Part shown: positions 1 through 8,451 of the stretch, piece after piece | Layout of the letters: each line of letters opens with the position of its first letter | How positions within the stretch are numbered: position 1 is the stretch's first letter | DNA from: CAVPLU01 sp050012535 | Lineage (GTDB): Archaea > Thermoproteota > Bathyarchaeia > 40CM-2-53-6 | Direction of reading: 5' to 3' | Assembly: GCA_050012535.1 (NCBI GenBank) | Contig: JBEKGZ010000012.1 | Span: 1 to 25,972 of the forward strand | Length of the DNA stretch: 25,972 bases | Notes under the pieces: generated by a model | Told to the model about the DNA's origin: nothing | Database searches by the model: none | The model's input: only the letters and a program-made list of their open reading frames with translations | Position numbers and translations under genes: made by a program

Positions 1-474
1 GGACAAGTCGATAACGTCTTCAAGTATGGCCCGGACAAGGGCACGTGGTACTCTGACAAGTCGGGAACCGATGTCAAACTGGAGGATTTCGACCAAGTCG
101 GAAAAGGCGCGGGCGTACTTTGGCGCGGGAGATACCCAGCGATCGTCATACGCGTTGACGAAAGCAAACTTCAAGGCGCAACAGCAACCAACGGGCTAAT
201 TGCTTTGGCAGCCTCATGCACTCATCTATGCTGCATAGCCACTTGGCATCTGGATCGACCGAACGAAGATGTGTTGTTCTGCAGATGCCATGATGGCGCC
301 TTCGATCCTTACAATATTGTGAAGGACGTTATGCTCAACGGCGCCGAGTACACGGGAGCGAAGGTCATCGCAGGTCCGCCGCCGAGAGCTGCACCGATCA
401 TACCGATCGAGATCACAGATGGAAAGGTCGCAGGAGTTGCCAGCGACCTCGGACTCTACGATTTCTGTGGGTGA
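1..474 (+). CDS. Rieske [2Fe-2S] protein, 5' partial
   Basis: The reading frame is open from the first base and ends at TGA 472-474, giving 157 visible residues. The N-terminus, with the expected membrane anchor, lies outside the window. Two Rieske boxes are visible: CTHLCC (visible residues 73-78) supplies Cys73 and His75, and CRCH (94-97) supplies Cys94 and His97. Cys78 and Cys96 sit where the family has its disulfide. The usual glycine before the last Cys of box 1 is replaced by Cys77. This subunit takes electrons from quinol at the outer face of the membrane in a bc/b6f-type complex. Cytochrome b starts 7 nt downstream, which confirms the assignment. The exact subfamily (bc1, b6f or SoxL-like) cannot be given without the N-terminus. 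Confidence 0.93.
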   Translation, partial: GQVDNVFKYGPDKGTWYSDKSGTDVKLEDFDQVGKGAGVLWRGRYPAIVIRVDESKLQGATATNGLIALAASCTHLCCIATWHLDRPNEDVLFCRCHDGAFDPYNIVKDVMLNGAEYTGAKVIAGPPPRAAPIIPIEITDGKVAGVASDLGLYDFCG

Positions 475-481
475 ATCAGTC

Positions 482-1849
482 ATGTCTTCAAGAACGAAAA
501 GACTCTACGATTGGTTTGACAAACGCATCAACATCTCTCCGCTAATAGCAGAAGCGCAGAGAAGCATCAACTTCGCTCTGCCGAGCACCCACACACGACA
601 GAACAGATCCAAGATCTTCTGGTTTGGCTACCCTTTCTACTACGCGGGCTCGATCTTGGCTTTCCTTGCTATTCTGCAAGGAATCACGGGCCTTCTTCTC
701 GCTTTTCACTATGTGCCCTCTGCAGTCGGCGATCCGGGAACTCCGACGCAAGCGTACACGAGCGTGCAGAATATTATGAGGTCAGTTCCACTCGGGGCGC
801 TGATTAGAGGTATCCATCAGTGGGGCGCGAACCTCCTCGTGGCCGCCCTCGTGATTCACGCGTTCTGGGCATTCTTCCGCAGCCCCTACAGGGTCGGAAG
901 AGAGATCTCATGGGTACTGGGCGCACTCTCACTTGGCCTAGCACTTGCGTACTCGTTCTCTGGTTACCTTCTTCCTTGGGATCAACTTGGCTACTGGGCC
1001 GCAACTATTAGTGTGCAGATAATGAGATCGATCCCGGTTCTAGGCGACTTGATTGCGCAGATCCTTCTTGGTGGGACAACTCTGTCCCCTGTCACGCTCG
1101 TGAGGATGTACTTCTACCACGTGAGCCTTCTGCCCGTAGTGGCTATAGTTCTTGTCGGTGCCCACATCGGATTGGTTATGCTACAAGGTGTTTCGGAACC
1201 TGAGGAGGTCTGGAAGCCTGAGAAGACTGGTCAGGCATCGGGACAGAAGCAGGCGGGACCGCTCTTCGGTCCCTTCCTACCGCAGCAGATCACTCCGGTC
1301 CTGATACTTTCGCTTATCACGCTCGGAATTGTCATACTCCTAGGAGCATATGCCGTCCAGATGCCGGGCGACCCGGCGAACAGGTTCCTCACACCTCAGT
1401 TCATAGCGCCTGAATGGTATTTCCTCTGGGCCTATGGACTTCTCAAATGGGTCGGCTGGGTCTACGAGGTCGTACGTTTTGTCCCACCTGCCACAGTGTT
1501 CGGGATCGACCTGTTGAGCGCCAAGGTCATTGGCATTCTGGTCGCCGCCGGGATGTTCTTAGTTCTTGTCCTGATGCCTGTCATCGATCGTGGAGACGAG
1601 GTGCGTGTCCTGCGGAGACCATTGAAGACAGCCATAGGAGTCTGGGCTATTGGACTCCTTTCGACGCTAACCCTATACGCACTGAACGAGATCCTTTCGT
1701 CATATCTCTCCATTCCGATCGACACGATGAACCCCCTCCTGGGATCAATCGTTATCGTTGTTCCATTGGCGGTGGCGGTACCGTTCTACGTGATACTCCG
1801 TCGTCATGCCGCAAAGGCGAGCGCAAAGGCGAGCGCAAAGGGGGCTTAG
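482..1849 (+). CDS. Cytochrome b (fused b6/subunit IV type) of a quinol-oxidising complex
   Basis: This 455-aa integral membrane subunit pairs with the preceding Rieske protein for quinol oxidation. Heme-ligand histidines are His112/His126 (13 residues between) and His213/His228 (14 between); the longer second spacing is the b6 pattern. The quinol-site PEWY motif is at about 310-313, in the part equivalent to subunit IV, so b6 and subunit IV are fused. The frame is open further upstream, but ATG 482 is preferred because GGGTGA lies just before it and because the start then falls 7 nt after the Rieske stop. The C-terminus is an Ala/Lys/Ser tail encoded by a 12-bp tandem repeat at 1811-1840. 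The next gene begins 2 nt after the stop, indicating translational coupling. Family assignment is firm. Confidence 0.95.
   Translation: MSSRTKRLYDWFDKRINISPLIAEAQRSINFALPSTHTRQNRSKIFWFGYPFYYAGSILAFLAILQGITGLLLAFHYVPSAVGDPGTPTQAYTSVQNIMRSVPLGALIRGIHQWGANLLVAALVIHAFWAFFRSPYRVGREISWVLGALSLGLALAYSFSGYLLPWDQLGYWAATISVQIMRSIPVLGDLIAQILLGGTTLSPVTLVRMYFYHVSLLPVVAIVLVGAHIGLVMLQGVSEPEEVWKPEKTGQASGQKQAGPLFGPFLPQQITPVLILSLITLGIVILLGAYAVQMPGDPANRFLTPQFIAPEWYFLWAYGLLKWVGWVYEVVRFVPPATVFGIDLLSAKVIGILVAAGMFLVLVLMPVIDRGDEVRVLRRPLKTAIGVWAIGLLSTLTLYALNEILSSYLSIPIDTMNPLLGSIVIVVPLAVAVPFYVILRRHAAKASAKASAKGA
1811..1840 (+). repeat. 12-bp tandem repeat in cytochrome b C-terminus
   Basis: GCAAAGGCGAGC occurs twice in tandem (1811-1822, 1823-1834), followed by a half copy (1835-1840). 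It encodes an Ala-Lys-Ala-Ser repeat at the end of cytochrome b. The period is a multiple of 3, so changes in copy number keep the frame. Confidence 0.85.
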
Positions 1850-1851
1850 GC

Positions 1852-3765
1852 TTGGACATTATCAGAGATGTCTTCCAGCATGTTCCCCTGCCCTTCGTGA
1901 TCGCCTGGTATGCGATCGGCGTCATCAGCGCATACATCTTCATCACCGGAGTCAGAAGACATGTGCGAGCTTGGAGGCAAGGAAAAGCGGAACAGATCCA
2001 AGGAACTACGCTCTCGCGCCTGAAGAGACTCGTCTACTTCGGTTTGGCGCAAGGGAAGGTTCTCAACAAGATATACAATGGAACAATGCATGTCCTCATT
2101 TCGATTATCGGGTTCCTGCTGTTGCTGGGAATGTTCTTCCCTATCCTCGAAGGCGTTGTAGGCTACCTAGCTCTGCTCTTCGCTCTTGGATTGATTCTGC
2201 TCGAATACAAACGTCTCAGAGCTACGGGACCTCCTCTTGAAACGGCCTGGGAAGACTCCTTCGTCTTCGGCGTCATAGTAGCGATGGCGGTGTCCGGATT
2301 CCTCATGATGGGAGTCAACACTTGGGCCTGGAATTCCCCTGCTGGTCAGATACTCTCACCACTATTCACGCCACTGGGACCCAAAGTGCTCGTGGACCTC
2401 TACCCGAGCCTCTTTCTCCTTCACTCAGGGCTGGTATTCTCGCTGATTGCGTACGTACCGAACTCCCGTCTCATTCATCTGATTACGTCGCCGACGAGCG
2501 TCTATTGCACACCGATTACGATTAAGGGTGAGATGACCACACCGTTCGACCTCAAACAGATGATGGAATCCGGCAATTTCGACGTGAAAGTCGGAGCATC
2601 GCAGATTAACGACTTCACATGGCAACAGAAACTCAGCTTCGACGCTTGCACGTTGTGCCAGCGATGTTCAGACGCGTGCCCTGCAAAGGCCAGTGGAACG
2701 AAACTCTCTCCGATGCATCTCATACTGAAACTGAAGAACCTTGAACTCCAGTCTCCGGACGTTATGAGACAACTGCATGGACAAACGGTGGACGCAGAGG
2801 AGCTTTGGGCCTGTACCACATGTCGCGCCTGTGTTCAAGAATGTCCTGTTCTGATTCACCACGTCAATGCGATCTGCGATATGCGTCGACACTTGATGGC
2901 GGAAGGCAAAGTGGACAAGAAGAAACGCGACCTCCTGACTTTCCTGACAACGGTCGGCAACACATACGGACTCGGCAGTTCAGACCGAACAAAATGGGCA
3001 GAAGGACTTGATGTGAAATCCTATGGCGATGAGCCTGACCAGGAGTTCTTGTACTGGGTCGGATGCGCTGGCTCGTACGATACACGAAACCAGATGGTAT
3101 CTCGCGCACTCGTCAAGATTATGAAGACGGCTCAAATAAAGTTCGGAATCCTAGGAAACGATGAGAAATGCAACTGCGAGGTTGCACGCCGGGTGGGTGA
3201 AGAAGGACGATTTCAGCAAACTGCAATGGAACTCATCGACCTGATGAACAAACGTGGCGTGAAGAAGATCGTTACCCAGTGTCCCCACTGCTACAACACA
3301 TTCAAGAACGAATACCCCAGATTCGGCGCAACATTCCAAGTCATACATCATTCTCAGCTGATTGCGCAGCTATTGCACGAAGGAAAGCTGAAGCTCAAGA
3401 AAGGAATCGAACAATCCATCGCATACCACGACCCGTGCTACTTGGGTAGGTACAACGACGAATACGATGCCCCGCGAAATATCATTCGCACAGTCTCCAA
3501 CGGAAGACTCGTTGAGCTTCCACGATCCCGTGCCAAGAGCTTCTGCTGCGGCGGAGGCGGAGGCAACACTTGGTATACGGTAGAAGTGGAGAAGAAGTGC
3601 AGCGTGATAAGGATCGATGAGGCTCAGCAACTAGCCCCCAACATCCTAGCGGCAGCTTGCCCCTACTGCATCTCCATGTTCGAGGACGCCTCAAAGGTAC
3701 TCGGCACATCGGAGAAGATGCCTATCCGGGACATCGCCGAGCTAGTCGCAGACGGGCTGGAATAG
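1852..3765 (+). CDS. Membrane heme b / Fe-S oxidoreductase with CCG domains (EtfD/EMO-like ETF:quinone oxidoreductase)
   Basis: The 637-aa protein has three parts. Residues 1-220 are hydrophobic with several membrane segments and candidate heme histidines (for example His80, His191), like the NarI/HdrE gamma cytochromes. Residues 260-340 hold two 4Fe-4S motifs (Cys266/269/272/276 and Cys321/324/327/331). Residues 400-610 hold two CCG (DUF224) domains. The second is canonical (Cys529, Cys565-Cys566, Cys603, Cys606). In the first, the CCG signature is altered to CNC (440-442), with Cys405, Cys477 and Cys480 kept. Known bacterial relatives with this layout (EMO, mycobacterial EtfD) pass electrons from ETF to menaquinone, and etfBA follow directly. 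TTG 1852 is chosen because it lies 2 nt after the cytochrome b stop with a G-rich stretch before it. A methanogen HdrDE role is less likely. Function is inferred from architecture and context. Confidence 0.87.
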   Translation: MDIIRDVFQHVPLPFVIAWYAIGVISAYIFITGVRRHVRAWRQGKAEQIQGTTLSRLKRLVYFGLAQGKVLNKIYNGTMHVLISIIGFLLLLGMFFPILEGVVGYLALLFALGLILLEYKRLRATGPPLETAWEDSFVFGVIVAMAVSGFLMMGVNTWAWNSPAGQILSPLFTPLGPKVLVDLYPSLFLLHSGLVFSLIAYVPNSRLIHLITSPTSVYCTPITIKGEMTTPFDLKQMMESGNFDVKVGASQINDFTWQQKLSFDACTLCQRCSDACPAKASGTKLSPMHLILKLKNLELQSPDVMRQLHGQTVDAEELWACTTCRACVQECPVLIHHVNAICDMRRHLMAEGKVDKKKRDLLTFLTTVGNTYGLGSSDRTKWAEGLDVKSYGDEPDQEFLYWVGCAGSYDTRNQMVSRALVKIMKTAQIKFGILGNDEKCNCEVARRVGEEGRFQQTAMELIDLMNKRGVKKIVTQCPHCYNTFKNEYPRFGATFQVIHHSQLIAQLLHEGKLKLKKGIEQSIAYHDPCYLGRYNDEYDAPRNIIRTVSNGRLVELPRSRAKSFCCGGGGGNTWYTVEVEKKCSVIRIDEAQQLAPNILAAACPYCISMFEDASKVLGTSEKMPIRDIAELVADGLE

Positions 3766-3821
3766 TCAGTATCATAAACCCCAGCTGGCTATAGTGCGAG
3801 GCGCCCGGTGGAGGAGAAAAC

Positions 3822-4616
3822 ATGCCGAACATAATCGTGCTTGCCAAGCAGGTCTTCTACACACAAGACTTACGAATTGACCGGACCAACAAGAAACTCG
3901 TTACAGAGGGTGTGGCCCGCGTTATCAGCGAATCAGACAAGAATGCGATTGAGGAAGCCGTAAGGCTGAAGGAGAAACTAGGCGGAAAGATCACAGTGCT
4001 CACGATGGGACCAGCGCAAGCAAAGGAAGCGCTTCGTGAGGCCATAGCCATGGGAGCCGACGAGGGCTACATGCTGACTGGCCCCGAGTTCGAGAACTCA
4101 GACGCTCATGCAACAGCGGTCGCTCTAGCAGCGGGTATCAAGAAGATCGGACAGTTCGACACGATACTATGTGGCGAAACATCTGAGGATCAGTACTCGT
4201 TCCAAGTTGGACCTAGAACAGCCGAGATTCTGAACCTTCCACAGATAACCTACGCAGTCAAGATCACAATCCAAGACGGGAAGATCGTCGCTGAGAGAAG
4301 TCTTGAAGACACCTATGAGACAGTGGAGTCCAAGCTTCCAGCATTCGTCACGGTCTCGCGGGAAATCAACGAGCCGAGGCTTCCGACACTCATGGCCATA
4401 ATGGCCGCTTCTAAGAAACCCATGACCCCTTGGACAGCTGCTGACGTTGGATTGAAGCCGAACGAGCTTGGCCGCGACGGTTCGCTGACCGAGCCTCTGA
4501 AAACAGCCGTGGCCACTGGCGAAAGGAAGAGGATCCTCATACAAGGCGAGCCCAAAGAGGCCGCGGAGAAACTTGCTAGCACGCTAGCAGGCGAAGGAGT
4601 GGTGAAGGTAACTTGA
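3822..4616 (+). CDS. etfB: Electron transfer flavoprotein subunit beta
   Basis: This 264-aa protein is full length for the family. The N-terminal half contains the adenine-nucleotide alpha-hydrolase-like fold (I-V-L-A-K-Q-V start, then the GxxITVLTMGP and A-MGADEG segments). The second half contains the conserved region around CGETSEDQ and the P-A-x-V-T-V segment. With EtfA it forms a soluble FAD heterodimer that collects electrons from acyl-CoA or related dehydrogenases. ATG 3822 is preceded by a strong GGAGGAG (3810-3816). It starts 56 nt after the membrane oxidoreductase gene; TATCATAAACC near 3769 could be an internal promoter. The stop overlaps the etfA start by 4 nt. The genes around it make ETF-to-quinone transfer the likely job. 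Confidence 0.95.
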   Translation: MPNIIVLAKQVFYTQDLRIDRTNKKLVTEGVARVISESDKNAIEEAVRLKEKLGGKITVLTMGPAQAKEALREAIAMGADEGYMLTGPEFENSDAHATAVALAAGIKKIGQFDTILCGETSEDQYSFQVGPRTAEILNLPQITYAVKITIQDGKIVAERSLEDTYETVESKLPAFVTVSREINEPRLPTLMAIMAASKKPMTPWTAADVGLKPNELGRDGSLTEPLKTAVATGERKRILIQGEPKEAAEKLASTLAGEGVVKVT

Positions 4617-5605
4617 CAAGCGCTGAGAAACATGAAGGAGTTTGGGTTTTCTCCGAAAACCCCGCAGTAGCACGAGAATTACTCTCGAAGGGACGGGAGC
4701 TCTCCGGCAAACTCGGAACCCATCTTGCGGCCGTCGTCCTCGGTGAGAACGTTGCGGAAACGAGCAAGGAACTCGTGGCTTTCGGCGCAGACAAAGTCTA
4801 CACTGCCCAAGACGTGTCTTTGACGACGTTCGGCGTTCATCCATTCTCAGACGTATTGACCGAGATGGTTCGATCCTACAGGCCAGATGTCATACTTATC
4901 GGGGCAACGCGAAGCGGACTTGAACTCGCTGCTAGGCTTGCGGAACGGCTTAAGACTGGGTGCTGCACAGAATGCTCGAAACTGGACATCGACCCCGAGA
5001 AGAAGTGCGTGGTTGTCGACCGCCTTGTGCTTGGAGGTAATATTACCGAGACGCTAATCATTAGATCCAAACCGCAGATCTTCACTCTTCCGAAGGGAGT
5101 CTTCCAACCACTAAACAAGGATTCGAGTCGCACTGGAGAGACTATTCAAGTTCAAACGAAGATGGCCGAGTCCCCTGTGAAGGTGCTTGGCCGGAAGCCA
5201 AAGGAGTTCGCGGGTGTGAGAGTCACAGAGGCTGAGGCTATTGTCTCATTTGGACGCGGCCTAAAGAAGAAAGAAGACATCCCGATAATCGAAGAACTTG
5301 CGAAGACAATCAGTGGCGTCGTGGGCTGCTCACGACCGATCGCGGAGGACCTCAAGTGGCTTCCGATCGATCAGTACGTAGGGTTGTCCGGCCAGAAGGT
5401 TGCGCCGAAACTGTATCTTGCCTGCGGCATCTCAGGACAAATCCAACACATCACAGGCATCCAGAATGCTCGCGTCGTGGTGTGTGTGAACACGGACTCG
5501 AAGGCGCCGATCTTCGAGTATGCCGACTACGGAATTGTTGGAGATCTCTACAAGATCGTGCCAGCCCTAACTGAGGCCTTCAAACAGCTCTCGTCGCGAA
5601 AGTAA
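4613..5605 (+). CDS. etfA: Electron transfer flavoprotein subunit alpha
   Basis: The 330-aa protein carries the C-terminal FAD domain typical of EtfA: a GLSGQ segment followed by VAPKLYLACGISGQIQHI, then the APIF and DYGIVGD segments that end in the usual PALTEAF helix. The start is TTG 4613, which overlaps the etfB TGA (4614-4616), with AAGGAG-like bases upstream; this is a classical coupled overlap. EtfA binds FAD and forms the dimer with EtfB. No FixC or FixX partner is visible; the upstream membrane CCG-domain protein occupies that place. It ends the operon: the next gene is convergent, 32 nt away. Confidence 0.95.
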   Translation: MTSAEKHEGVWVFSENPAVARELLSKGRELSGKLGTHLAAVVLGENVAETSKELVAFGADKVYTAQDVSLTTFGVHPFSDVLTEMVRSYRPDVILIGATRSGLELAARLAERLKTGCCTECSKLDIDPEKKCVVVDRLVLGGNITETLIIRSKPQIFTLPKGVFQPLNKDSSRTGETIQVQTKMAESPVKVLGRKPKEFAGVRVTEAEAIVSFGRGLKKKEDIPIIEELAKTISGVVGCSRPIAEDLKWLPIDQYVGLSGQKVAPKLYLACGISGQIQHITGIQNARVVVCVNTDSKAPIFEYADYGIVGDLYKIVPALTEAFKQLSSRK

Positions 5606-5637
5606 CTCGATCTCCCACCGCTCCAAACAGTCTGAGA

Positions 5638-5985
5638 TTAGGAACGTATCATAGTCAGCATCATCTTGAATTTCCCAGGCCCTACCAAGGCGTGCGGCTC
5701 GTTCGCTGGCATCAGAATCGCTTCGCCCTCCTCTAACCGGTAGCCCTTCCTAGAGATCGTAACCGTTGCTTCCCCATCGAGAATGCAGACGAGAGCATCA
5801 AATGGTGCAGTGTGCTCGCTTAGTCCCTGCCCTTCGTCAAAGGCAAATAGTGTCACAGTCCCCGTCTTCTTCTCCACTATTGTCTTGCTCACTATGGCGC
5901 CCTCTTGGTAACTGACCAGGTCAGTCAGCTTGGCAGCTTCTCCCGTCAAGACTCTCCGATCGGGATCCCGTGTGGTGTCCGTCAT
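5638..5985 (-). CDS. Small single-domain cupin protein
   Basis: The 115-aa protein shows the two conserved cupin stretches: a box-1 type segment with a His in the HTAPFDAL region followed by a GEA strand, and a box-2 type segment GEAILMPANEPHAL. It is a single beta-barrel, probably metal-binding, of the cupin_2 type; the substrate cannot be read from sequence. ATG at 5985 is chosen because GGAGAG lies about 10 nt upstream. A start at 6030 would add 15 residues without a ribosome-binding site. It faces etfA tail to tail and is divergent from the threonine dehydratase remnant. Confidence 0.8.
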   Translation of the reverse strand: MTDTTRDPDRRVLTGEAAKLTDLVSYQEGAIVSKTIVEKKTGTVTLFAFDEGQGLSEHTAPFDALVCILDGEATVTISRKGYRLEEGEAILMPANEPHALVGPGKFKMMLTMIRS

Positions 5986-6084
5986 GTGATGGGCACTCTC
6001 CGTGGATCGATACAAGAGCAAGACAGACATCTATAGGCAATGTGGCTTACTCTAATTGGGTAGGCCAAGCAAGAACAGGAATGC

Positions 6085-7093
6085 TTGATACGATTTGATA
6101 GTGGGACGTTGAGGGTCGAATTGGAAAAGCTCAGAACTCCTCACCTAGATGATGTTTACGCGGCTAGGGATGTCGTGAACCGCTATCTCAAACCAACCCC
6201 GCTTCTCTACTCACGTCGACTTTCGAAGCTTCTTGAATGTCAGATCCACTTGAAGCTGGAGAATCTCCAGCCGACGAGAGCGTTCAAGGTGCGGAGGCAT
6301 CCACTATGTGGAGAGAATGAAGGAACAAGCGCTCAGCCGCGGAGTCATTACGGCGTCGACTGGAAATCACGCCCAATCGGTCGCTTACGCAGGCATGCTG
6401 TTCGGTGTGAATGTGAGAATCGTCATGCCTCATGGAGTCCCGCAGATGAAGACCGAGGCCGTCAATAATCTAGGTGCCGAGGTGATCTTGCACGGCAGCT
6501 ACTATGAAGAGGCGCGTGAGTACGCGGAGAAGCTTGCCTCCCAGAGAGGATTCCTGTATGTGCACGGAATCAATGAGCCGCTGCTGTACGAAGGCGTCGG
6601 AACCATGCATCTTGAAGTCTTCGAGGAACTTCCAGGCATGGATGTAGTCATAAATCCGATTGGCGGCGGATCAGGAGCCTCAGCCGCATGCATAGTCTAC
6701 AAGAGCCTGAATCCCCGCATCAAAGTGATAGGCGTACAAGCCGAAGGCGCACCAGCCTTCTACCATTCATGGAAGAAAGGCGCCGTCATGCCCGCTGAAG
6801 GTGTGAACACGACTGCAGAGGGTCTTGCAACAAGCCGAGCATACGAGCTGCCCCTGAGAATTCTGAGAGAGAAGCTAGATGACATAGTACTTGTGAGCGA
6901 TCAAGAGATGAAACAAGCTGTCCGGACCATTCTGCAGGAAACGGGACAAGTAGCAGAGCTGTCAGGCGCCGCATCCACCGCCGCAGCTTTCAAGATCAAG
7001 AAAGACCTGGCCGGAAGCAAGGTTGTGCTCATGCTTACTGGTGGCAACATAGAACCCGAGCAGCTTGCGCGGATCCTGCGGGAACAGACATAG
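6085..7093 (+). pseudogene. Threonine dehydratase-like PLP enzyme, frameshifted
   Basis: Two overlapping frames together give a fold-type II PLP enzyme of the threonine/serine ammonia-lyase family (about 335 aa, no ACT domain). The first frame covers the N-terminus up to the PLP-lysine motif FKVR (Lys codon 6286-6288). The frame then shifts near 6292-6296, and the second frame continues with the GGIHYVERM segment, STGNHAQ, the phosphate loop IGGGSGAS and the terminal LTGGNIEP. Restoring the frame needs loss of one base or gain of two G in the short G-run. A second lesion changes the conserved glycine before the PLP lysine (PTGAFK in the family, PTRAFK here). The start is uncertain (TTG 6085, 6109 or 6121). 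The reaction, if active, would be Thr to 2-oxobutyrate plus ammonia. Sequencing error could explain the shift but not the Gly-to-Arg change. Confidence 0.78.
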
Positions 7094-7105
7094 ATGCGGT
7101 GAGGA

Positions 7106-8347
7106 TCAAGCTTCGGTCCTGCTGGATTCAGCGATGAACGGGAGCGAAAGGATCGAAGAAGATAGCAGGCTAATCGTCAGGCGAGGATCGAGCCCGAGTT
7201 TGGCTAGAGTCCTGCCCTGCATATCTATGTCGTCTGCCTTGCTCAAGATCGAAGCAACATCAAAGGTTCGAGCGATTGAGAAGATCTTCTCGAGTCGGCG
7301 GTCCGGGAGCCTGAAGAGCATCCTCCGAATCCGCCGCATTGCGTTGAGATCACGCCCTATCTCGCGCTTCCATCGCGTCTCATAGTCTGCGAGAAACGAC
7401 TCAGAAATGTCCCCCACTCTGGAGGCATCGTAGGCGACCCTGCCGGCGATCCTTCCGCAGATGAGGCTGAACACAATTCCTCCGCCAGTTGTAGCTTTCA
7501 CCTGTTGCGCCGAATCGCCTACGTTCAACATGCCTGGAGAGTAGGTCTTGGGAATCGGGCCGCCCAAAGGTATGGGATGATAAGAGACGTCGCCTCGTTG
7601 CACGTTCTTCAGTTTCTTAGAGGCGATGGGATGTCTCTTCATGAATCTCTCTAGAAAGAGGCGCGGATTGCCCTCACGAGTCGCTAGTCCAACCTTTGCG
7701 GAGCCGTCTCGCCAAGGAATTAACCACGCGAAGAACCCGGGCGCGTAAGCGGATCCAAGATATACCTCGACGAGGTCTTCGTTTATGTCTTCCACATCAT
7801 TTAGGTGGACTTGGGCGGAGTTCACCCACATTGGTTTGCGCCGCTCGCCTTTGGACCGCAGACGTGTCAGTGTTGGCGACGCACCTTCGCAATCCACAAT
7901 GAGCTTGCAACTGAACGTTTGTGGCTTGGCACCTGCTGAGACCTGTACATGGAAGCCGTCGTCGTCCGATGCGAGGGCCGAGGTCGCTCTTGAACTGAAC
8001 TTCAACTGCGCTCCTGCCTTCTGGGCTCTGTTCGCTAGGTGCTCGTCGAAGGCTATGCGGTCGAGAACCCATGTCACCGGGGTCTGGCGCTCAAGATGGA
8101 GAACCTGCCCGGATGGCGAATGGAACACTGCACCCCGAATCTGGTTTTTGATTATGTGGCTGGGTAGTGAGAAGCCTAGACGCTTCATGCTGTTGATTCC
8201 AACATGCCCCGAGCAGTGTGAAGGGACCCCTGCTTGGTCGTGTTCCTCCAGCAGGAGCACTCTGGATCCTAAGGAGGCGGCTGTCTCGGCAACCGTAGCG
8301 CCGGCCACACCGCAACCGACCACAATGACATCGGCGTCGAAATCCAC
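7106..8347 (-). CDS. Geranylgeranyl reductase family FAD-dependent oxidoreductase
   Basis: The 413-aa flavoprotein has an N-terminal Rossmann FAD motif (VVGCGVAGATVAE, residues 10-22) and an acidic residue after the second strand. A C(S)GHVG segment near 45 follows, then the central substrate-binding sheet with FFAWLIPWRDG. The second FAD motif is GDSAQQVKATTGGGI, near 285-300. This is the geranylgeranyl reductase pattern. In archaea these enzymes saturate isoprenoid chains of membrane ether lipids, and some act on menaquinone side chains. The start is GTG 8345-8347 with a GAGGCG-like stretch upstream. It converges on the dehydratase remnant 12 nt away. Specific substrate is not determinable. 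Confidence 0.9.
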   Translation of the reverse strand: MDFDADVIVVGCGVAGATVAETAASLGSRVLLLEEHDQAGVPSHCSGHVGINSMKRLGFSLPSHIIKNQIRGAVFHSPSGQVLHLERQTPVTWVLDRIAFDEHLANRAQKAGAQLKFSSRATSALASDDDGFHVQVSAGAKPQTFSCKLIVDCEGASPTLTRLRSKGERRKPMWVNSAQVHLNDVEDINEDLVEVYLGSAYAPGFFAWLIPWRDGSAKVGLATREGNPRLFLERFMKRHPIASKKLKNVQRGDVSYHPIPLGGPIPKTYSPGMLNVGDSAQQVKATTGGGIVFSLICGRIAGRVAYDASRVGDISESFLADYETRWKREIGRDLNAMRRIRRMLFRLPDRRLEKIFSIARTFDVASILSKADDIDMQGRTLAKLGLDPRLTISLLSSSILSLPFIAESSRTEA

Positions 8348-8374
8348 TGGATATGCACGCCTCGGTTGGGAACG

Positions 8375-8393
8375 ACCTAGCCATACGCTAGGT
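8375..8393. promoter_or_regulatory. 7-bp inverted repeat upstream of geranylgeranyl reductase gene
   Basis: ACCTAGC and GCTAGGT form perfect 7-bp arms around a 5-nt spacer in the 104-bp gap between the winged-helix gene and the reductase gene, 28 nt before the GTG start. It could be an operator or a transcript hairpin. Function is inference; no TATA box is obvious beside it. Confidence 0.4.
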
Positions 8394-8451
8394 AGACGTT
8401 CGGAGGCCGATTCTAGTAGATAAGGCTCGTGAACACACGCGGGATGCTGAG

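Noticed and set aside
1852..3765. Assignment as methanogen heterodisulfide reductase HdrDE
   Set aside because: The CCG domains fit, but the gamma-type cytochrome is fused at the N-terminus, etfBA follow and Rieske/cytochrome b precede, and no methanogenesis gene is visible. The ETF-linked family fits better.
6285..6300. Programmed frameshift in the dehydratase
   Set aside because: No slippery heptamer or downstream stimulator is evident, and the conserved glycine is also lost, so decay or sequence error is simpler.
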